Source: SZUA-430 sp040381215
GTDB lineage: Bacteria; Pseudomonadota; Alphaproteobacteria; Micropepsales; Micropepsaceae
DNA: 64,000 nucleotides
Direction of reading: 5' to 3'
Assembly: GCA_040381215.1 (NCBI GenBank)
Contig: JBEIHO010000005.1
Coordinates: forward strand, 1-64,000
Position numbers and translations under genes: made by a program. The first letter of the stretch is position 1. Each line of letters starts with the position of its first letter. This document shows positions 35,751-45,253 of this stretch, piece after piece. Under the pieces are notes generated by a model. The model was given only the letters and a program-made list of their open reading frames with translations. It did no database searches and had not been told where the DNA came from.

Positions 35751-37592
35751 ATGGGGGATGTAGCGACCGACAGGCTCGGAACGCTCGCGCATGCGCTCGA
35801 CAATGCCGGGCGCCTGAGCACCCATGAACCCGCCCTCGCCATCGAACAGCTTCACGAAATTCTCAAGGTACAACCTGCCCATGCCGGGGCACGCGCCCTC
35901 CTGGCGCGCGTACACCGCAGCCTGGCCGATCAGTACACACTGGCCGGCGACGGGGAAAAAGCCGCTGCCGCATACGCGCAATCCATCCGCCACTCCGTGC
36001 ATGATCCGGCGCTTCAGCAGGCAGCTGCCGCCCTCTGCCTCAATGACCTGCCGGTCGCAGAGCGCATCCTGCGCTCGCACCTCAAGCAAGCGCCAACCGA
36101 TGTCGCAGCCATCAGGATGCTCGCCGAGATCGGCGCAAGATTGGGCCGACACCGCGACGCCGAGAACCTTCTCTCACGCGCCATCGAACTCGCCCCCGAC
36201 TTCGAAGCGGCACGCCACAACCTCGCCATCATCCTGTTCCGGCAGCAGAAACTCGAAGAGGCACGCTGCCAGATCGACTGGCTCCTTGACCGAGACCCGC
36301 AGAATATCCAGTACCGGAACTTGAAAGCGGCGACCCTCGCCCGTCTGGGCGAATACGCACAAGCCATTCCCCTGTACCGGCAACTCGCGCGAGAGATCCC
36401 GACCGACGCCAGGATATGGCTGGGCCTCGGCCACTCGCTCCGTTCCGCCGGCCAGAACGACGAATGCATCGCCGCCTATCGGCGCTGCATCGAGGCAAGG
36501 CCTGCTTTTGGCGAGGCCTGGTGGAGCCTGGCAAACCTCAAGACCTTCCGCTTCGGCACTGCCGACACCGACACCATGGATCGCCTGCTTGCCTCGGCGA
36601 CACTGACCGACGACGACCGGCTGCACCTGCACTTCGCCCTCGGCAAGGCCTGCGAGGACGAAGCGTCATACGGCACCGCCTTCTCGCATTACGACCAGGG
36701 CAACCAGATCCGTCGCAAGCAGACCAACTACAGCGCCGACGAGACGTCGTCCCATGTCGCACGCTCACGCGCCTTGTTCACGCCCGCGTTTTTTGCAGCG
36801 CGCAAGGACCAGGGCCACGACGACCCGGCACCGATTTTCATCGTGGGACTTCCCCGTTCGGGATCGACCCTGATCGAGCAGATCCTGTCCAGCCACAGCC
36901 TCGTCGAAGGCACCATGGAGTTGCCGGACATAAGCCATCTGGCACGACGCATCGGCGACCAGAAAAAGAAGTCGGATCCATCGAAATACCCGGACGGCCT
37001 CGAAGGCCTCGATCCTGCAGCGCTGCGCGCGCTCGGTCAGGAATACATCGAGCGAACGCGCATCCAGCGCAAGACGGACAAGCCGTTCTTCATCGACAAG
37101 ATGCCGAACAATTTCGCCCATGTCGGCATGATCCACTTGATCCTGCCCAGGGCCCGGATCATCGACGCCAGGCGCCATCCGCTTGCGACGTGCCTGTCGG
37201 CCTTCAAGCAGCATTTCGCGCGCGGCCAGACATTCTCCTACAGCCTGACAGATCTCGGTCGCTATTACGCCGACTATGTCGAACTGATGGCTCACATGGA
37301 CAGCGTGCTTCCTGGCCGCGTTCATCGGGTCCATTACGAAGCCTTGGTCGCCGACTTCGAGAACGGCGTCCGCAGGCTCCTCGACCACTGCGGCCTCGCC
37401 TTCGAGGACGCTTGCTTGTCGTTCCACACGAATACGCGCGCCGTACGCACCGCGAGCTCGGAACAAGTGCGCAGGCCCCTGTACCGTGACGCCGTGGATC
37501 ACTGGAAACATTTCGACGCCTGGCTCCAGCCGCTCAAGGAAGCGCTGGGACCGGCTCTAGACGCGTACCCCGCGGCATCGGCCGCGGCATGA
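35751..37592 (+). CDS. TPR-containing sulfotransferase family protein
   Basis: 613 residues. TPR-like helical repeats fill about 10-270 (AHAGARALLARVHRSLADQY, LGRHRDAENLLSRAIEL). A Sulfotransfer_1/3 domain follows, about 360-590, with a PAPS 5'-phosphosulfate loop GLPRSGSTLIEQ near 365-375 and a 3'-phosphate-type RHPLATCLSAFKQ segment. No signal peptide. It would add sulfate to an unknown acceptor, or may be a tyrosyl-protein-sulfotransferase-like enzyme. Its TGA overlaps an in-frame ATG of the TonB-dependent receptor, pointing to coupled expression. Confidence 0.88.
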   Translation: MGDVATDRLGTLAHALDNAGRLSTHEPALAIEQLHEILKVQPAHAGARALLARVHRSLADQYTLAGDGEKAAAAYAQSIRHSVHDPALQQAAAALCLNDLPVAERILRSHLKQAPTDVAAIRMLAEIGARLGRHRDAENLLSRAIELAPDFEAARHNLAIILFRQQKLEEARCQIDWLLDRDPQNIQYRNLKAATLARLGEYAQAIPLYRQLAREIPTDARIWLGLGHSLRSAGQNDECIAAYRRCIEARPAFGEAWWSLANLKTFRFGTADTDTMDRLLASATLTDDDRLHLHFALGKACEDEASYGTAFSHYDQGNQIRRKQTNYSADETSSHVARSRALFTPAFFAARKDQGHDDPAPIFIVGLPRSGSTLIEQILSSHSLVEGTMELPDISHLARRIGDQKKKSDPSKYPDGLEGLDPAALRALGQEYIERTRIQRKTDKPFFIDKMPNNFAHVGMIHLILPRARIIDARRHPLATCLSAFKQHFARGQTFSYSLTDLGRYYADYVELMAHMDSVLPGRVHRVHYEALVADFENGVRRLLDHCGLAFEDACLSFHTNTRAVRTASSEQVRRPLYRDAVDHWKHFDAWLQPLKEALGPALDAYPAASAAA

Positions 37593-37630
37593 ACTTGATA
37601 GGTCCAAACTTTGCAAGGGGAGTGAATAGA

Positions 37631-39982
37631 ATGAGACAACAGATCAGGTCCGGGCGTTCGCGCTCGGCCAGGCTTGCCGGCTTCCTGCTGGCAACCACCG
37701 CCATCAGCGGCGCGATGCCCGCGCTGGCCCAGGACGCGGCGAAGAAAGAGGAAGCAAAAGGAACCGTCGAGAAGATCACGGTGACATCCCAGAAGCGTGC
37801 GCAGCAGCTTCAGGAAGTGCCGGCATCTGTCCAGGCGATCAGCACGAAGAAGATCGAAGAACTGCAGATCACCGACATCAACGACTACAGCAAGCACCTG
37901 CCCAACGTGACGATCCAGCCCTCGAGCCCGGGCTTCGTCGGCATCTACATGCGCGGTGTCGCCAGCGGCGAAAACCGCAACCACTCGGGCCCCTCGCCCA
38001 GCGTCGGCATGTATCTCGACGAAATCCCGATCACCACGATCCAGGGCGCGCTTGACGTCCACGTCTACGACATCGCCCGCGTCGAATCGCTCGCAGGTCC
38101 GCAAGGCACGCTCTACGGCGCCAACTCGCAGGCCGGCACGATCCGCATCATCACGAACAAGCCGGACACGGTGGAAACCTACGGCAGCGCGACGTTCGAG
38201 GTGAATGCCGTCGACCACGGCGGCATCGGCTCCAGCGCCGAGGGCTTCGTGAACGTTCCCCTCTCGGACAAGGCCGCAGTCCGCATCGTGGGCTGGGCAC
38301 AGCATGACGCGGGCTATATCGACAACGTCTTCGGCACGCGGCTCTATCCGACGTCAGGCGTGCTGGACAACAACGCTGACCGCGCGAAGGACGACTACAA
38401 CACCGTCGATACCTACGGCGCCCGCGCGGCACTGAAGATCGACCTCGACGATAACTGGACACTGACACCCGTGATCAGCGCCCAGGACCAGAAGAGCGAG
38501 GGTATCTTCGCCTTCTCGCCGTCGATTGGCGACCTCAAGGTAACGCACTGGTTCCCCGAGAACTCCCACGACCGCTGGGTTCTCGCGGCAATGACGGTCG
38601 AAGGCAAGCTCAGCAATCTCGACGTGACGCTGGCCGGCGGTCACCTGAACCGCACGGTGGAATCGAACTCGGACTACGCCGACTACGGCTTCTTCTATGA
38701 CACGGTCGTGGGTTACGGAAACTACTTCAACAGCAACGGCAATCCCGGAGCGCCTGTCGCCATCAACCCCGCCCAGTACATCCAGGCGCGCGACGGCTAC
38801 AACAAGGACAGCATCGAATTGCGCGTGGCCACGCCCGCTGAGAATGCGCTACGCTTCATCGGCGGCGTCTTCTACCAGCGCCAGGAGCACGAAATCTTCC
38901 AGCGCTACCGCCTCGACGGGTTCTTCGACGGATACGACATTCCTGGCCTTCCGGACACGATCTGGCTGACCTCCCAGCTGCGCATCGACATCGATCGGGC
39001 GATCTTTGGCGAGGTGTCCTATGACCTCACGGACAAGCTGACCGCAACAGCCGGTCTGCGACTGTTCGAATCCGAGAACTCCCTCGAGGGCTTCTTCGGG
39101 TTCTCGTCGAACTTCGCAACAGACTATGGCATTCCCACACTCGGCGAAGGTTCGTGCTTCGCGCCGGCGACAACGGCGAGCGCACCCTGTACGAACCTGA
39201 ACAAGCTGACCAAGGAAAACGGCAACACCCGCCGCGTGAATCTTGCGTACGAGATTGACGACAAGCGCATGGTCTACGCCACCTACTCGACCGGCTATCG
39301 TCCGGGCGGCGTGAACCGTCGTGGCAGCCTGCCGCCCTATGACTCCGACTACCTCACCAACTATGAGGTCGGCTGGAAGACGATGCTGGCGAATGACACG
39401 CTGCGCTTCAACGGCGCCCTGTTCTGGGAGGAATGGGAGAACTTCCAGTTCTCGTTCCTCGGCCTCAACGGCTTGACGCAGATCCAGAACGCCGGCCAGG
39501 CCACCATCAAGGGCATCGAGGCCGACATCGAGTGGCGCCCCATCCAGAACCTGTCCATCTCGGCTGGTGCCACGCTGCTCGACACCGAGTTCTCGGGTGG
39601 ACCCGGCTTCCCGCCGGCAACATCCGAACTCCCCGTCACACCCAAGTTCAAGGGCAGCCTGACGGCAAGGTACGAGTACAACCTGTTCAACAACGAGTCA
39701 TTCGTGCAGGGAACGGTCGTCCACTCGTCTGAGTCCAGCATCGATCTGCGCGCAGCCGACGATGCCGTGATCGGCAAGCTGCCGTCCTACACGCTGGTCG
39801 ACCTGTCGACCGGCATGACCCTCGACAGCTTGAACCTGGTCCTCTACGTATCGAATGCCTTTGACGAACGCGCCCTTGTGGGCCGTTACACGCAGTGTGC
39901 GATCAGCGTCTGCGGTGGCATGCAGTACGACACGCCCATGCAGCCCCGCACGATCGGCATCAAGGCGACGCACGCCTTCTAG
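37631..39982 (+). CDS. TonB-dependent outer-membrane receptor
   Basis: 783 residues. Signal peptide about 1-33 (ending ALA), a plug domain about 45-165 (ITVTSQKRAQQLQEVPASVQAI, GPQGTLYGANSQAGTIRIIT) and a 22-strand barrel ending in aromatic F. The chosen ATG has AAGGGGAG 8 bases upstream (37615-37622); an in-frame ATG at 37589 would bury the signal peptide. The sequence type is common in sphingomonad- and Rhodospirillales-like catabolic receptors. Substrate unknown; a sulfated ligand or PQQ are both conceivable from the neighbours. Confidence 0.92.
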   Translation: MRQQIRSGRSRSARLAGFLLATTAISGAMPALAQDAAKKEEAKGTVEKITVTSQKRAQQLQEVPASVQAISTKKIEELQITDINDYSKHLPNVTIQPSSPGFVGIYMRGVASGENRNHSGPSPSVGMYLDEIPITTIQGALDVHVYDIARVESLAGPQGTLYGANSQAGTIRIITNKPDTVETYGSATFEVNAVDHGGIGSSAEGFVNVPLSDKAAVRIVGWAQHDAGYIDNVFGTRLYPTSGVLDNNADRAKDDYNTVDTYGARAALKIDLDDNWTLTPVISAQDQKSEGIFAFSPSIGDLKVTHWFPENSHDRWVLAAMTVEGKLSNLDVTLAGGHLNRTVESNSDYADYGFFYDTVVGYGNYFNSNGNPGAPVAINPAQYIQARDGYNKDSIELRVATPAENALRFIGGVFYQRQEHEIFQRYRLDGFFDGYDIPGLPDTIWLTSQLRIDIDRAIFGEVSYDLTDKLTATAGLRLFESENSLEGFFGFSSNFATDYGIPTLGEGSCFAPATTASAPCTNLNKLTKENGNTRRVNLAYEIDDKRMVYATYSTGYRPGGVNRRGSLPPYDSDYLTNYEVGWKTMLANDTLRFNGALFWEEWENFQFSFLGLNGLTQIQNAGQATIKGIEADIEWRPIQNLSISAGATLLDTEFSGGPGFPPATSELPVTPKFKGSLTARYEYNLFNNESFVQGTVVHSSESSIDLRAADDAVIGKLPSYTLVDLSTGMTLDSLNLVLYVSNAFDERALVGRYTQCAISVCGGMQYDTPMQPRTIGIKATHAF

Positions 39983-40005
39983 ACGATTGCAGCGACAAGC
40001 TTGAG

Positions 40006-40038
40006 AAGGCGCCGGGGTTAAAACCCGGCGCCTTTTTT
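40006..40038 (+). terminator. Rho-independent terminator
   Basis: AAGGCGCCGGG and CCCGGCGCCTT form an 11-bp stem around GTTAAAA, and the T-run of six closes it. It lies 24 bases after the TonB-dependent receptor stop and ends that transcript before the convergent LuxR-hydrolase gene. Confidence 0.92.
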
Positions 40039-40064
40039 CATGGGCCCGGGCTCGACCACGCACC

Positions 40065-41849
40065 TCAGCCCAAGGCGTCGGTATCCGAAGGTGCAGTGCT
40101 TTGAGCCTCATGCTTTGGCCGCGGCACACCCGGCCGCCCCGACAACCAGGAAAAGATGCTGTCGAAGACGGCCTCACTCGGATAAAGCCCCATGCCCGCA
40201 ACGACATGAAGGGCGGCCGTTGGATGATCTTTAAAGTCCCTGATGCTGTCCGAGCAGGGAACCACCGAATTTTCCTCGCCGTGCCAGACCGCGATCGGCA
40301 CCCGCAACGCCGCCGGATCCGAGCGCGTATTGCGCCCGAACAGGGCAAGCTCCGACGCAAGACCCGCACTGGTGCGCTCCAGCGCCTCGAAAATCGTCGC
40401 GTTCAGGTAAGCCGAAAAGACAGGATCTGCGATCCGATCAGCATCAGAACGCGATTTTTCCTGGAGATAGCTGAGGACGGACCGAATGACCGGCACGCGC
40501 AGCCCCCGACGCAGCATTTCCGCGACCATCGGGATCATCCAGGGCTGGCTGTGGAACACGGCTAACCCCTTGCGGTTTTCGCCATTGGTCGCCGCCCAGC
40601 CCAGGTTGGGTCCATGCAATGCCAGCCTCAGGACGTCGCGGCCCAGCTGCGCAGCCGTCGCAACCGCAAACCCGCCACCATACCCATCACCGAACAACGC
40701 CACGCGGCGCAGGCCAAGCTTCGTGCGCAACTGGTCGGCATCGGCCGCAATGCCTTCAAACGTGTAATCGGCGCGCGGATCCGACTGCCCGTAGCCCGGC
40801 CTCTCGAAGGCGATGACACGAACCCCGTGGCGCGACACGGCTGCAGCCGCAGCCGGTGGCAGCATGCTCGCGGCCAGACCAAAGTGGAAATAGATGACGG
40901 GCAGGCCTCCCGCAGGACCATATTCCCGGTAGCACAGGAGCCTGCCGTCATTGAGAGTGACCAGGCGCCGGGGCGGCACCCCCGGCAAGGCAAGGGACGC
41001 CCCTTTCTGAAGCTGCACGGGGAACGCAGACGCATTGCTCAGCAAGCGAAGCAGGTCGGCCTGCCTGCGCGTTCCGGTCTTGGCGAAGATGTTTTTCAGA
41101 TGCCATCGCGCCGTGCTGGGCGTCATCCCGAGTTCTGTTCCGGCATCAGCCACCCGCAATCCCTGCACCAGCTTGGCCGCAAGCCGTGCCTCCGCGGTGG
41201 TGAGGCCAAAACTTCGGTTGGCCAGGTTGCCGGCCGTTTGCGCATCCTTGGCAGACAACAGAACGACCGCATAAACGGTCTCCGTCCACACAGGCCCCAA
41301 CCCGAGGGCCGCAACAAGCCCATCAGGAAATGCCGCGCGGGGAACCACGACGCCAAAACAGGCTGACTTCTCGTCCACCGTCTCCAGCGTGAAGGGCGCA
41401 AGCCCGGCATCTGCCGACGAGAGCCCTCCACGAAACGCAGCCGTGAAGACCTTGGCGGCTGCCGTATGGAACTGCAGGGGAAGGCCAGGCGTGACCGGAG
41501 CCTGCAGGAAGGGCTGGAGCCGATCAGCCACACGGCCGCAACGGCCTCGCACGGCACCCTCGGATGAAAGCAAGACGGCATCCCAGGGGCCGTCGCCCGG
41601 CTGCCGGTCCTGTCGTCCGGCATTCAGCCGATCGATCATCGCACAGGCACGCGCCGCGTGGCCGATGATGGTTTGCGCTTGAGCGTCGCGCGTCGGATCC
41701 AGCGGCATGCCAATGGCCTCGACCGCGGCGGCAATGTCGTTCCACTGCGCGGGATTTTCCGCGTAGGCATACAAGGCTTCCACCAGCGCCAGCATGGTGG
41801 CAGCAGAGACGCCCGATTTTTCTTGATCAGGCGCCTTCACTGCAGGCAC
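40065..41849 (-). CDS. LuxR-type HTH regulator fused to an inactive alpha/beta-hydrolase domain
   Basis: 594 residues. N-terminal region (about 1-200) of unknown fold, a LuxR HTH at 214-270 (LTTAEARLAAKLVQG, TPSTARWHLKNIFAKTG) and a C-terminal alpha/beta-hydrolase domain at about 290-575. All three catalytic positions look lost. The elbow G387-D-G-Y-G-G has Gly389 in place of Ser or Asp. The acid position in HGEENSVVP is Asn527. The His position in AGMGLYP is Leu555. The fold blocks (VIAFERPGYGQSD and others) are otherwise good. It is probably a transcription factor that senses a small hydrophobic ligand through a dead enzyme pocket. It lies at the distal end of the leftward gene run it may control. 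Confidence 0.85.
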   Translation of the reverse strand: MPAVKAPDQEKSGVSAATMLALVEALYAYAENPAQWNDIAAAVEAIGMPLDPTRDAQAQTIIGHAARACAMIDRLNAGRQDRQPGDGPWDAVLLSSEGAVRGRCGRVADRLQPFLQAPVTPGLPLQFHTAAAKVFTAAFRGGLSSADAGLAPFTLETVDEKSACFGVVVPRAAFPDGLVAALGLGPVWTETVYAVVLLSAKDAQTAGNLANRSFGLTTAEARLAAKLVQGLRVADAGTELGMTPSTARWHLKNIFAKTGTRRQADLLRLLSNASAFPVQLQKGASLALPGVPPRRLVTLNDGRLLCYREYGPAGGLPVIYFHFGLAASMLPPAAAAAVSRHGVRVIAFERPGYGQSDPRADYTFEGIAADADQLRTKLGLRRVALFGDGYGGGFAVATAAQLGRDVLRLALHGPNLGWAATNGENRKGLAVFHSQPWMIPMVAEMLRRGLRVPVIRSVLSYLQEKSRSDADRIADPVFSAYLNATIFEALERTSAGLASELALFGRNTRSDPAALRVPIAVWHGEENSVVPCSDSIRDFKDHPTAALHVVAGMGLYPSEAVFDSIFSWLSGRPGVPRPKHEAQSTAPSDTDALG

Positions 41850-41900
41850 CCCGCAACGGCACGAACGACAAAATCATCCTCCGGAATGGCTACCCCTTGC

Positions 41901-42440
41901 TTACTGTGCCGCCGCCCTGAATTCGCTCGCCTTGTGCATCACGATCGATTTCGGAGGCAGCGACCGGGCCACGTCATTCGACGTGACAGCCTTGAGAGCC
42001 GTCTGTCGATCCTCATCGGTGAACACGCCGGTAGTCACGCAATACTCGACAAGCGTGCCGTTCGGATCCCGTGTGTAGACCGAATGACACCAATTATGGT
42101 CGATCCCCATGACATCGAACCCACCCGCCAGCCACATGTCCCGCTTCTCGCGAAGATGTTCAAGCGTGGGCGAATGGAACGAGATGTGGTTGACCCACTC
42201 CGGCAATCCCATGGCCGACGACAATCCTGTGTCTTGCAGATGGGCGAAGGCGTCCCCGTGCAACTCCCAGAAGGCGATGAACCTGTCGGGTTCGATCTCA
42301 TAGAAGAAATGCTTGGCAAACCCTCCTGCCGGCGTTGGCGCGACTTCGACTTTTCTCAAGTCGAAGCCCATCACTTCGCGATAGAAGCGATCGATCGCCT
42401 TCATGTCACGCGTGACGACGGCAAGATGATGATAGGCCAT
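41901..42440 (-). CDS. VOC-family protein (extradiol-dioxygenase/glyoxalase-like)
   Basis: 179 residues, a single or partly duplicated vicinal-oxygen-chelate domain. Candidate metal ligands are His4/5 (YHHLAVVTRD), His in NHISFHS and Glu in NGTLVEYCV. The layout fits catechol-dioxygenase-like or isomerase-like VOC proteins. It is 51 bases upstream of the LuxR-hydrolase gene in the same direction and close to the MFS gene. Function within the local pathway unknown. Confidence 0.85.
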   Translation of the reverse strand: MAYHHLAVVTRDMKAIDRFYREVMGFDLRKVEVAPTPAGGFAKHFFYEIEPDRFIAFWELHGDAFAHLQDTGLSSAMGLPEWVNHISFHSPTLEHLREKRDMWLAGGFDVMGIDHNWCHSVYTRDPNGTLVEYCVTTGVFTDEDRQTALKAVTSNDVARSLPPKSIVMHKASEFRAAAQ

Positions 42441-42492
42441 GGCCGAACCCTCCGGGCAGAGATGTCATGCTAGGTCACGGCGCGATACGCGT

Positions 42493-43689
42493 CTACCCGC
42501 CGCCGGCACCAAGGCCACGACCATTCCATAGGCGCCCCAGCACGAGCGCGGCGAGCAATGCCGCCCCGCTGCATACGGACATCAAGAGGTATCCTGAAGC
42601 ACCAAACGCCGCAAAAAGATGTCCCGAGGCAAACTGCGCCACGGCCATGAAGATGCCTACCGTTACGGCAGAGTAGATACTCTGCGCCGTACCCACCAAA
42701 TGAGGGGGGACGGCACGCGCAATGAAATGCATGGCACCCAGATGGGCAGCACCAAACGTGCCGGCATGCAGCAATTGCAGGGGGGCCAGTGCAGCCAGCG
42801 GTGGCGACAGGGCAAGAATGGTCCAGCGCACCAGGCCCGAGGCCGAGCCAATAACCAGAAGCCGCACAGGGCCAAGTCGACCTACCACCCGGTTTGAAAA
42901 CGAGAACAGGACGATTTCAGCCAGGACACCAAGCCCCCAAAGCAGGCCGATCACATCGGCGCTGTAACCTTGCGCCTTCCAGTTGAGCGTGCCGAAACCG
43001 TAGTAAAAGGCATGGCAGGCCTGCGCGAGACCCGCCGCGAACAGGAACGCGATGAACGCCGGCTGTCGCACCAGGGACACAGCATCCTGCCAAACCATCC
43101 CCCGGTGCATCGGTTGCGCGGTCGCCTCTTCACGCGGAAGCACCAGCGAGGCCAGAAGCGCGAAGACGGCGGACCCGATGAGCAGCGGAAGGAACTCGTC
43201 AATGCCATGCGCAGCCAGATAGAGCCCGCTGCCGAAATTCATGACGATGAAGGCAGCAGACCCGAATGACCGCACGCGCCCGTAGTCGAAACGCTTGGAC
43301 AACGCCGTCTTGAGCGTCACGCCCTCGAGGAGGGGCCCGACAGCCGAGAACGACACGCTGGCCGTAAGCGAGAAAAGGACGACAAACGCAATCCCGGGCA
43401 GGGCTGCATACCCGACATAGGAAACAAGCGCCGCGCCCATGAGCAGGATGACCGCTTGCCGTCGCGCGGCCATCGCATCGGCCGCAAATCCAAGCAGCGG
43501 CCCGGTCACAACCCGCACGAACCCCATGACCATCATCAGCAGGCCGATCGCTTCGGGCGACAAGCCCCGGCTCTCAAGCCACGCAGGGAAAAAGGGAAGG
43601 TGCACCCCGCCGATGAAATTGATCCCCATGTAGAACGGGATGAACCGTGCAGCCGACGGGTGCAGTGCCTTTATGCGAGGAAGTTTCAT
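42493..43689 (-). CDS. MFS transporter (MFS_1-like/HcaT-like)
   Basis: 398 residues from the ATG at 43689 (MKLPRIKAL), with 12 predicted membrane segments. An in-frame ATG at 43722 adds 11 residues. FFPAWLESRGLSPEAIGLLM and GFAADAMAARRQAV fit the MFS_1-like subfamily that includes phenylpropionate permease HcaT. A predicted importer or exporter for the local pathway. Confidence 0.88.
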   Translation of the reverse strand: MKLPRIKALHPSAARFIPFYMGINFIGGVHLPFFPAWLESRGLSPEAIGLLMMVMGFVRVVTGPLLGFAADAMAARRQAVILLMGAALVSYVGYAALPGIAFVVLFSLTASVSFSAVGPLLEGVTLKTALSKRFDYGRVRSFGSAAFIVMNFGSGLYLAAHGIDEFLPLLIGSAVFALLASLVLPREEATAQPMHRGMVWQDAVSLVRQPAFIAFLFAAGLAQACHAFYYGFGTLNWKAQGYSADVIGLLWGLGVLAEIVLFSFSNRVVGRLGPVRLLVIGSASGLVRWTILALSPPLAALAPLQLLHAGTFGAAHLGAMHFIARAVPPHLVGTAQSIYSAVTVGIFMAVAQFASGHLFAAFGASGYLLMSVCSGAALLAALVLGRLWNGRGLGAGGG

Positions 43690-43779
43690 GAAGTGCTCAA
43701 GACCGACGGCCGCAAGCGACAAGTCTAGAGGGCGCCAGCCCCTTGCCGCACTATCCGTTTCGTCGCAAGCCGCGGGTTT

Positions 43780-44214
43780 CTACATGGCAGGCAGGACCAC
43801 CTGCCGTCTCGCAGCCCACCCCTGCATCATCCGGACGATGCGATGATCGAGCGCACGATCGCCGGCAACCTCAGCCGCGACATGCAGGTCGATCAGCAAC
43901 CGCTTGAGCGCCGTATTGCTGGCATCCAGGACCGACACCGTCAGGTCGCGATCCTCGCCTGACGCTGCCGTGCGCAACGCCGTCGACAACGGCTGCGGCA
44001 TCTGCGCCGCAACATCCGCGAAGAGTTGCCGCATGTCATCATTCTCGGCCTTGCGTATGGCCGCAGCACGATTGAACTCCTGGGCAACCATCAACAGGAG
44101 CACCCCCGTTGTGGTCGCCGAGCCCTGCCCGTAGCCAGGCGGCAAGGCTGGCCCCATTTCCATCGCAATCTTGGCAAAGGCATGATTGAGGACCAGTTCC
44201 GGTGACGGCTTCAT
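43780..44214 (-). CDS. DUF6285 protein
   Basis: 144 residues, soluble and helical (MKPSPELVLNHAFAKIAMEM ... RLLIDLHVAAE). DUF6285 genes are usually found just after an APH-like phosphotransferase gene in acyl-CoA-type catabolic loci. Here the start overlaps the kinase stop by four bases. Biochemical role unknown. Confidence 0.75.
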   Translation of the reverse strand: MKPSPELVLNHAFAKIAMEMGPALPPGYGQGSATTTGVLLLMVAQEFNRAAAIRKAENDDMRQLFADVAAQMPQPLSTALRTAASGEDRDLTVSVLDASNTALKRLLIDLHVAAEVAGDRALDHRIVRMMQGWAARRQVVLPAM

Positions 44215-45239
44215 GACCGCGCTCCCTTGGCATCTGCAAGCAGGTCGGCAAGGCGCTTTGTGTGAAACGGCAGGCAGTAGAGACCCGAGAACGCCATGAC
44301 CGGATCAACGTTGGTCCCCGCCTGGAATTCCTTCGCGGACGAAATCCAGATGGCAAGCCCCTTCAGCGAGGCAAACAGGGTCCACCAGCCAAGCGCACGG
44401 GCATCGGCCACCAGGCCACTGCCGGCCTCCCAGATGGCAATCGCTTCCGCCCGCGGCAGCATCCCCCCCGGGTTATCCCGGTCCGATGACCACAACGGAT
44501 CGAGCGCCCAGGCCAGATCCTCGAGCGGGTCGCCGATATGGGCCATCTCCCAGTCAAGGATAGCCCGGATCGTCCCCGTGGCGTCGAACAGGAAATTGCC
44601 AGTGCGATAGTCGCCATGAACAACAGCCAGTTTCTGTGCGGGCGGCGGTGGATTGGCACGAAGATAACGGATCACCGCGCGCGCGATGGGTTGCGGCTCC
44701 AGCTCATCTTCGTCGATGACCTTCTCCCACTTCGTCAGCTCCTCCTGCCACGCGCCATCCCCTGCCGGCATCGCCACATGCGCCGCCAGGGGCGACGCAT
44801 GGGCATCCTGCGCGGCAATGCGGCCGAGGATCGTGAAAAACTGCTCGCCGATGCGCTGCCGATGCGGTCCGTAGGGATCGCCGGCAAGGATCGATCCCGC
44901 TGTGCATCCCTCGACCTCCTCCATCACGAAGAAAGGCCGCTCGAGCCAGTCCGTTCCGCGCTCGAGGAACAGCGCACGCGGGACAGGCACGCCACTGTCC
45001 TGGAAGCTTTGATAGGCAGCAAACTCGATCTCGCGCTCGGTCTCGATCAGCGTCGACACCGGGTCGCGCCGAAAGATGAGGCCACGCTCCTGGCCATCGC
45101 CCCGGCGGACACGAACCCGAAACGTCTCGCGACTGGCGCCGCCATGGATGCGCGAGAGCGCAACAATGGAAATGCGCTCCCCTGTCCCCCATTGGTGCGA
45201 GAGATACCGAAGGATACGCTGCTCGATGTCCGCCATCAT
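44211..45239 (-). CDS. APH-like phosphotransferase family protein
   Basis: 342 residues from the ATG at 45239 (MMADIEQRIL); the open frame to 45482 overlaps the neighbour and is not coding-like. The aminoglycoside-phosphotransferase fold is intact: GGASRETF loop, Brenner-type catalytic HGDYRTGNFLFD and metal Asp in ILDWEMAHIGDPLEDLAW. Such proteins with acyl-CoA dehydrogenase-like neighbours phosphorylate hydroxylated lipids or steroid intermediates in some bacteria; the substrate here is unknown. Confidence 0.88.
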   Translation of the reverse strand: MMADIEQRILRYLSHQWGTGERISIVALSRIHGGASRETFRVRVRRGDGQERGLIFRRDPVSTLIETEREIEFAAYQSFQDSGVPVPRALFLERGTDWLERPFFVMEEVEGCTAGSILAGDPYGPHRQRIGEQFFTILGRIAAQDAHASPLAAHVAMPAGDGAWQEELTKWEKVIDEDELEPQPIARAVIRYLRANPPPPAQKLAVVHGDYRTGNFLFDATGTIRAILDWEMAHIGDPLEDLAWALDPLWSSDRDNPGGMLPRAEAIAIWEAGSGLVADARALGWWTLFASLKGLAIWISSAKEFQAGTNVDPVMAFSGLYCLPFHTKRLADLLADAKGARS

Positions 45240-45253
45240 CTTGTCACCAGATG

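Noticed and set aside
41658..42473. 271-codon rightward frame
   Set aside because: Antisense to the LuxR-hydrolase and VOC genes; shadow composition.
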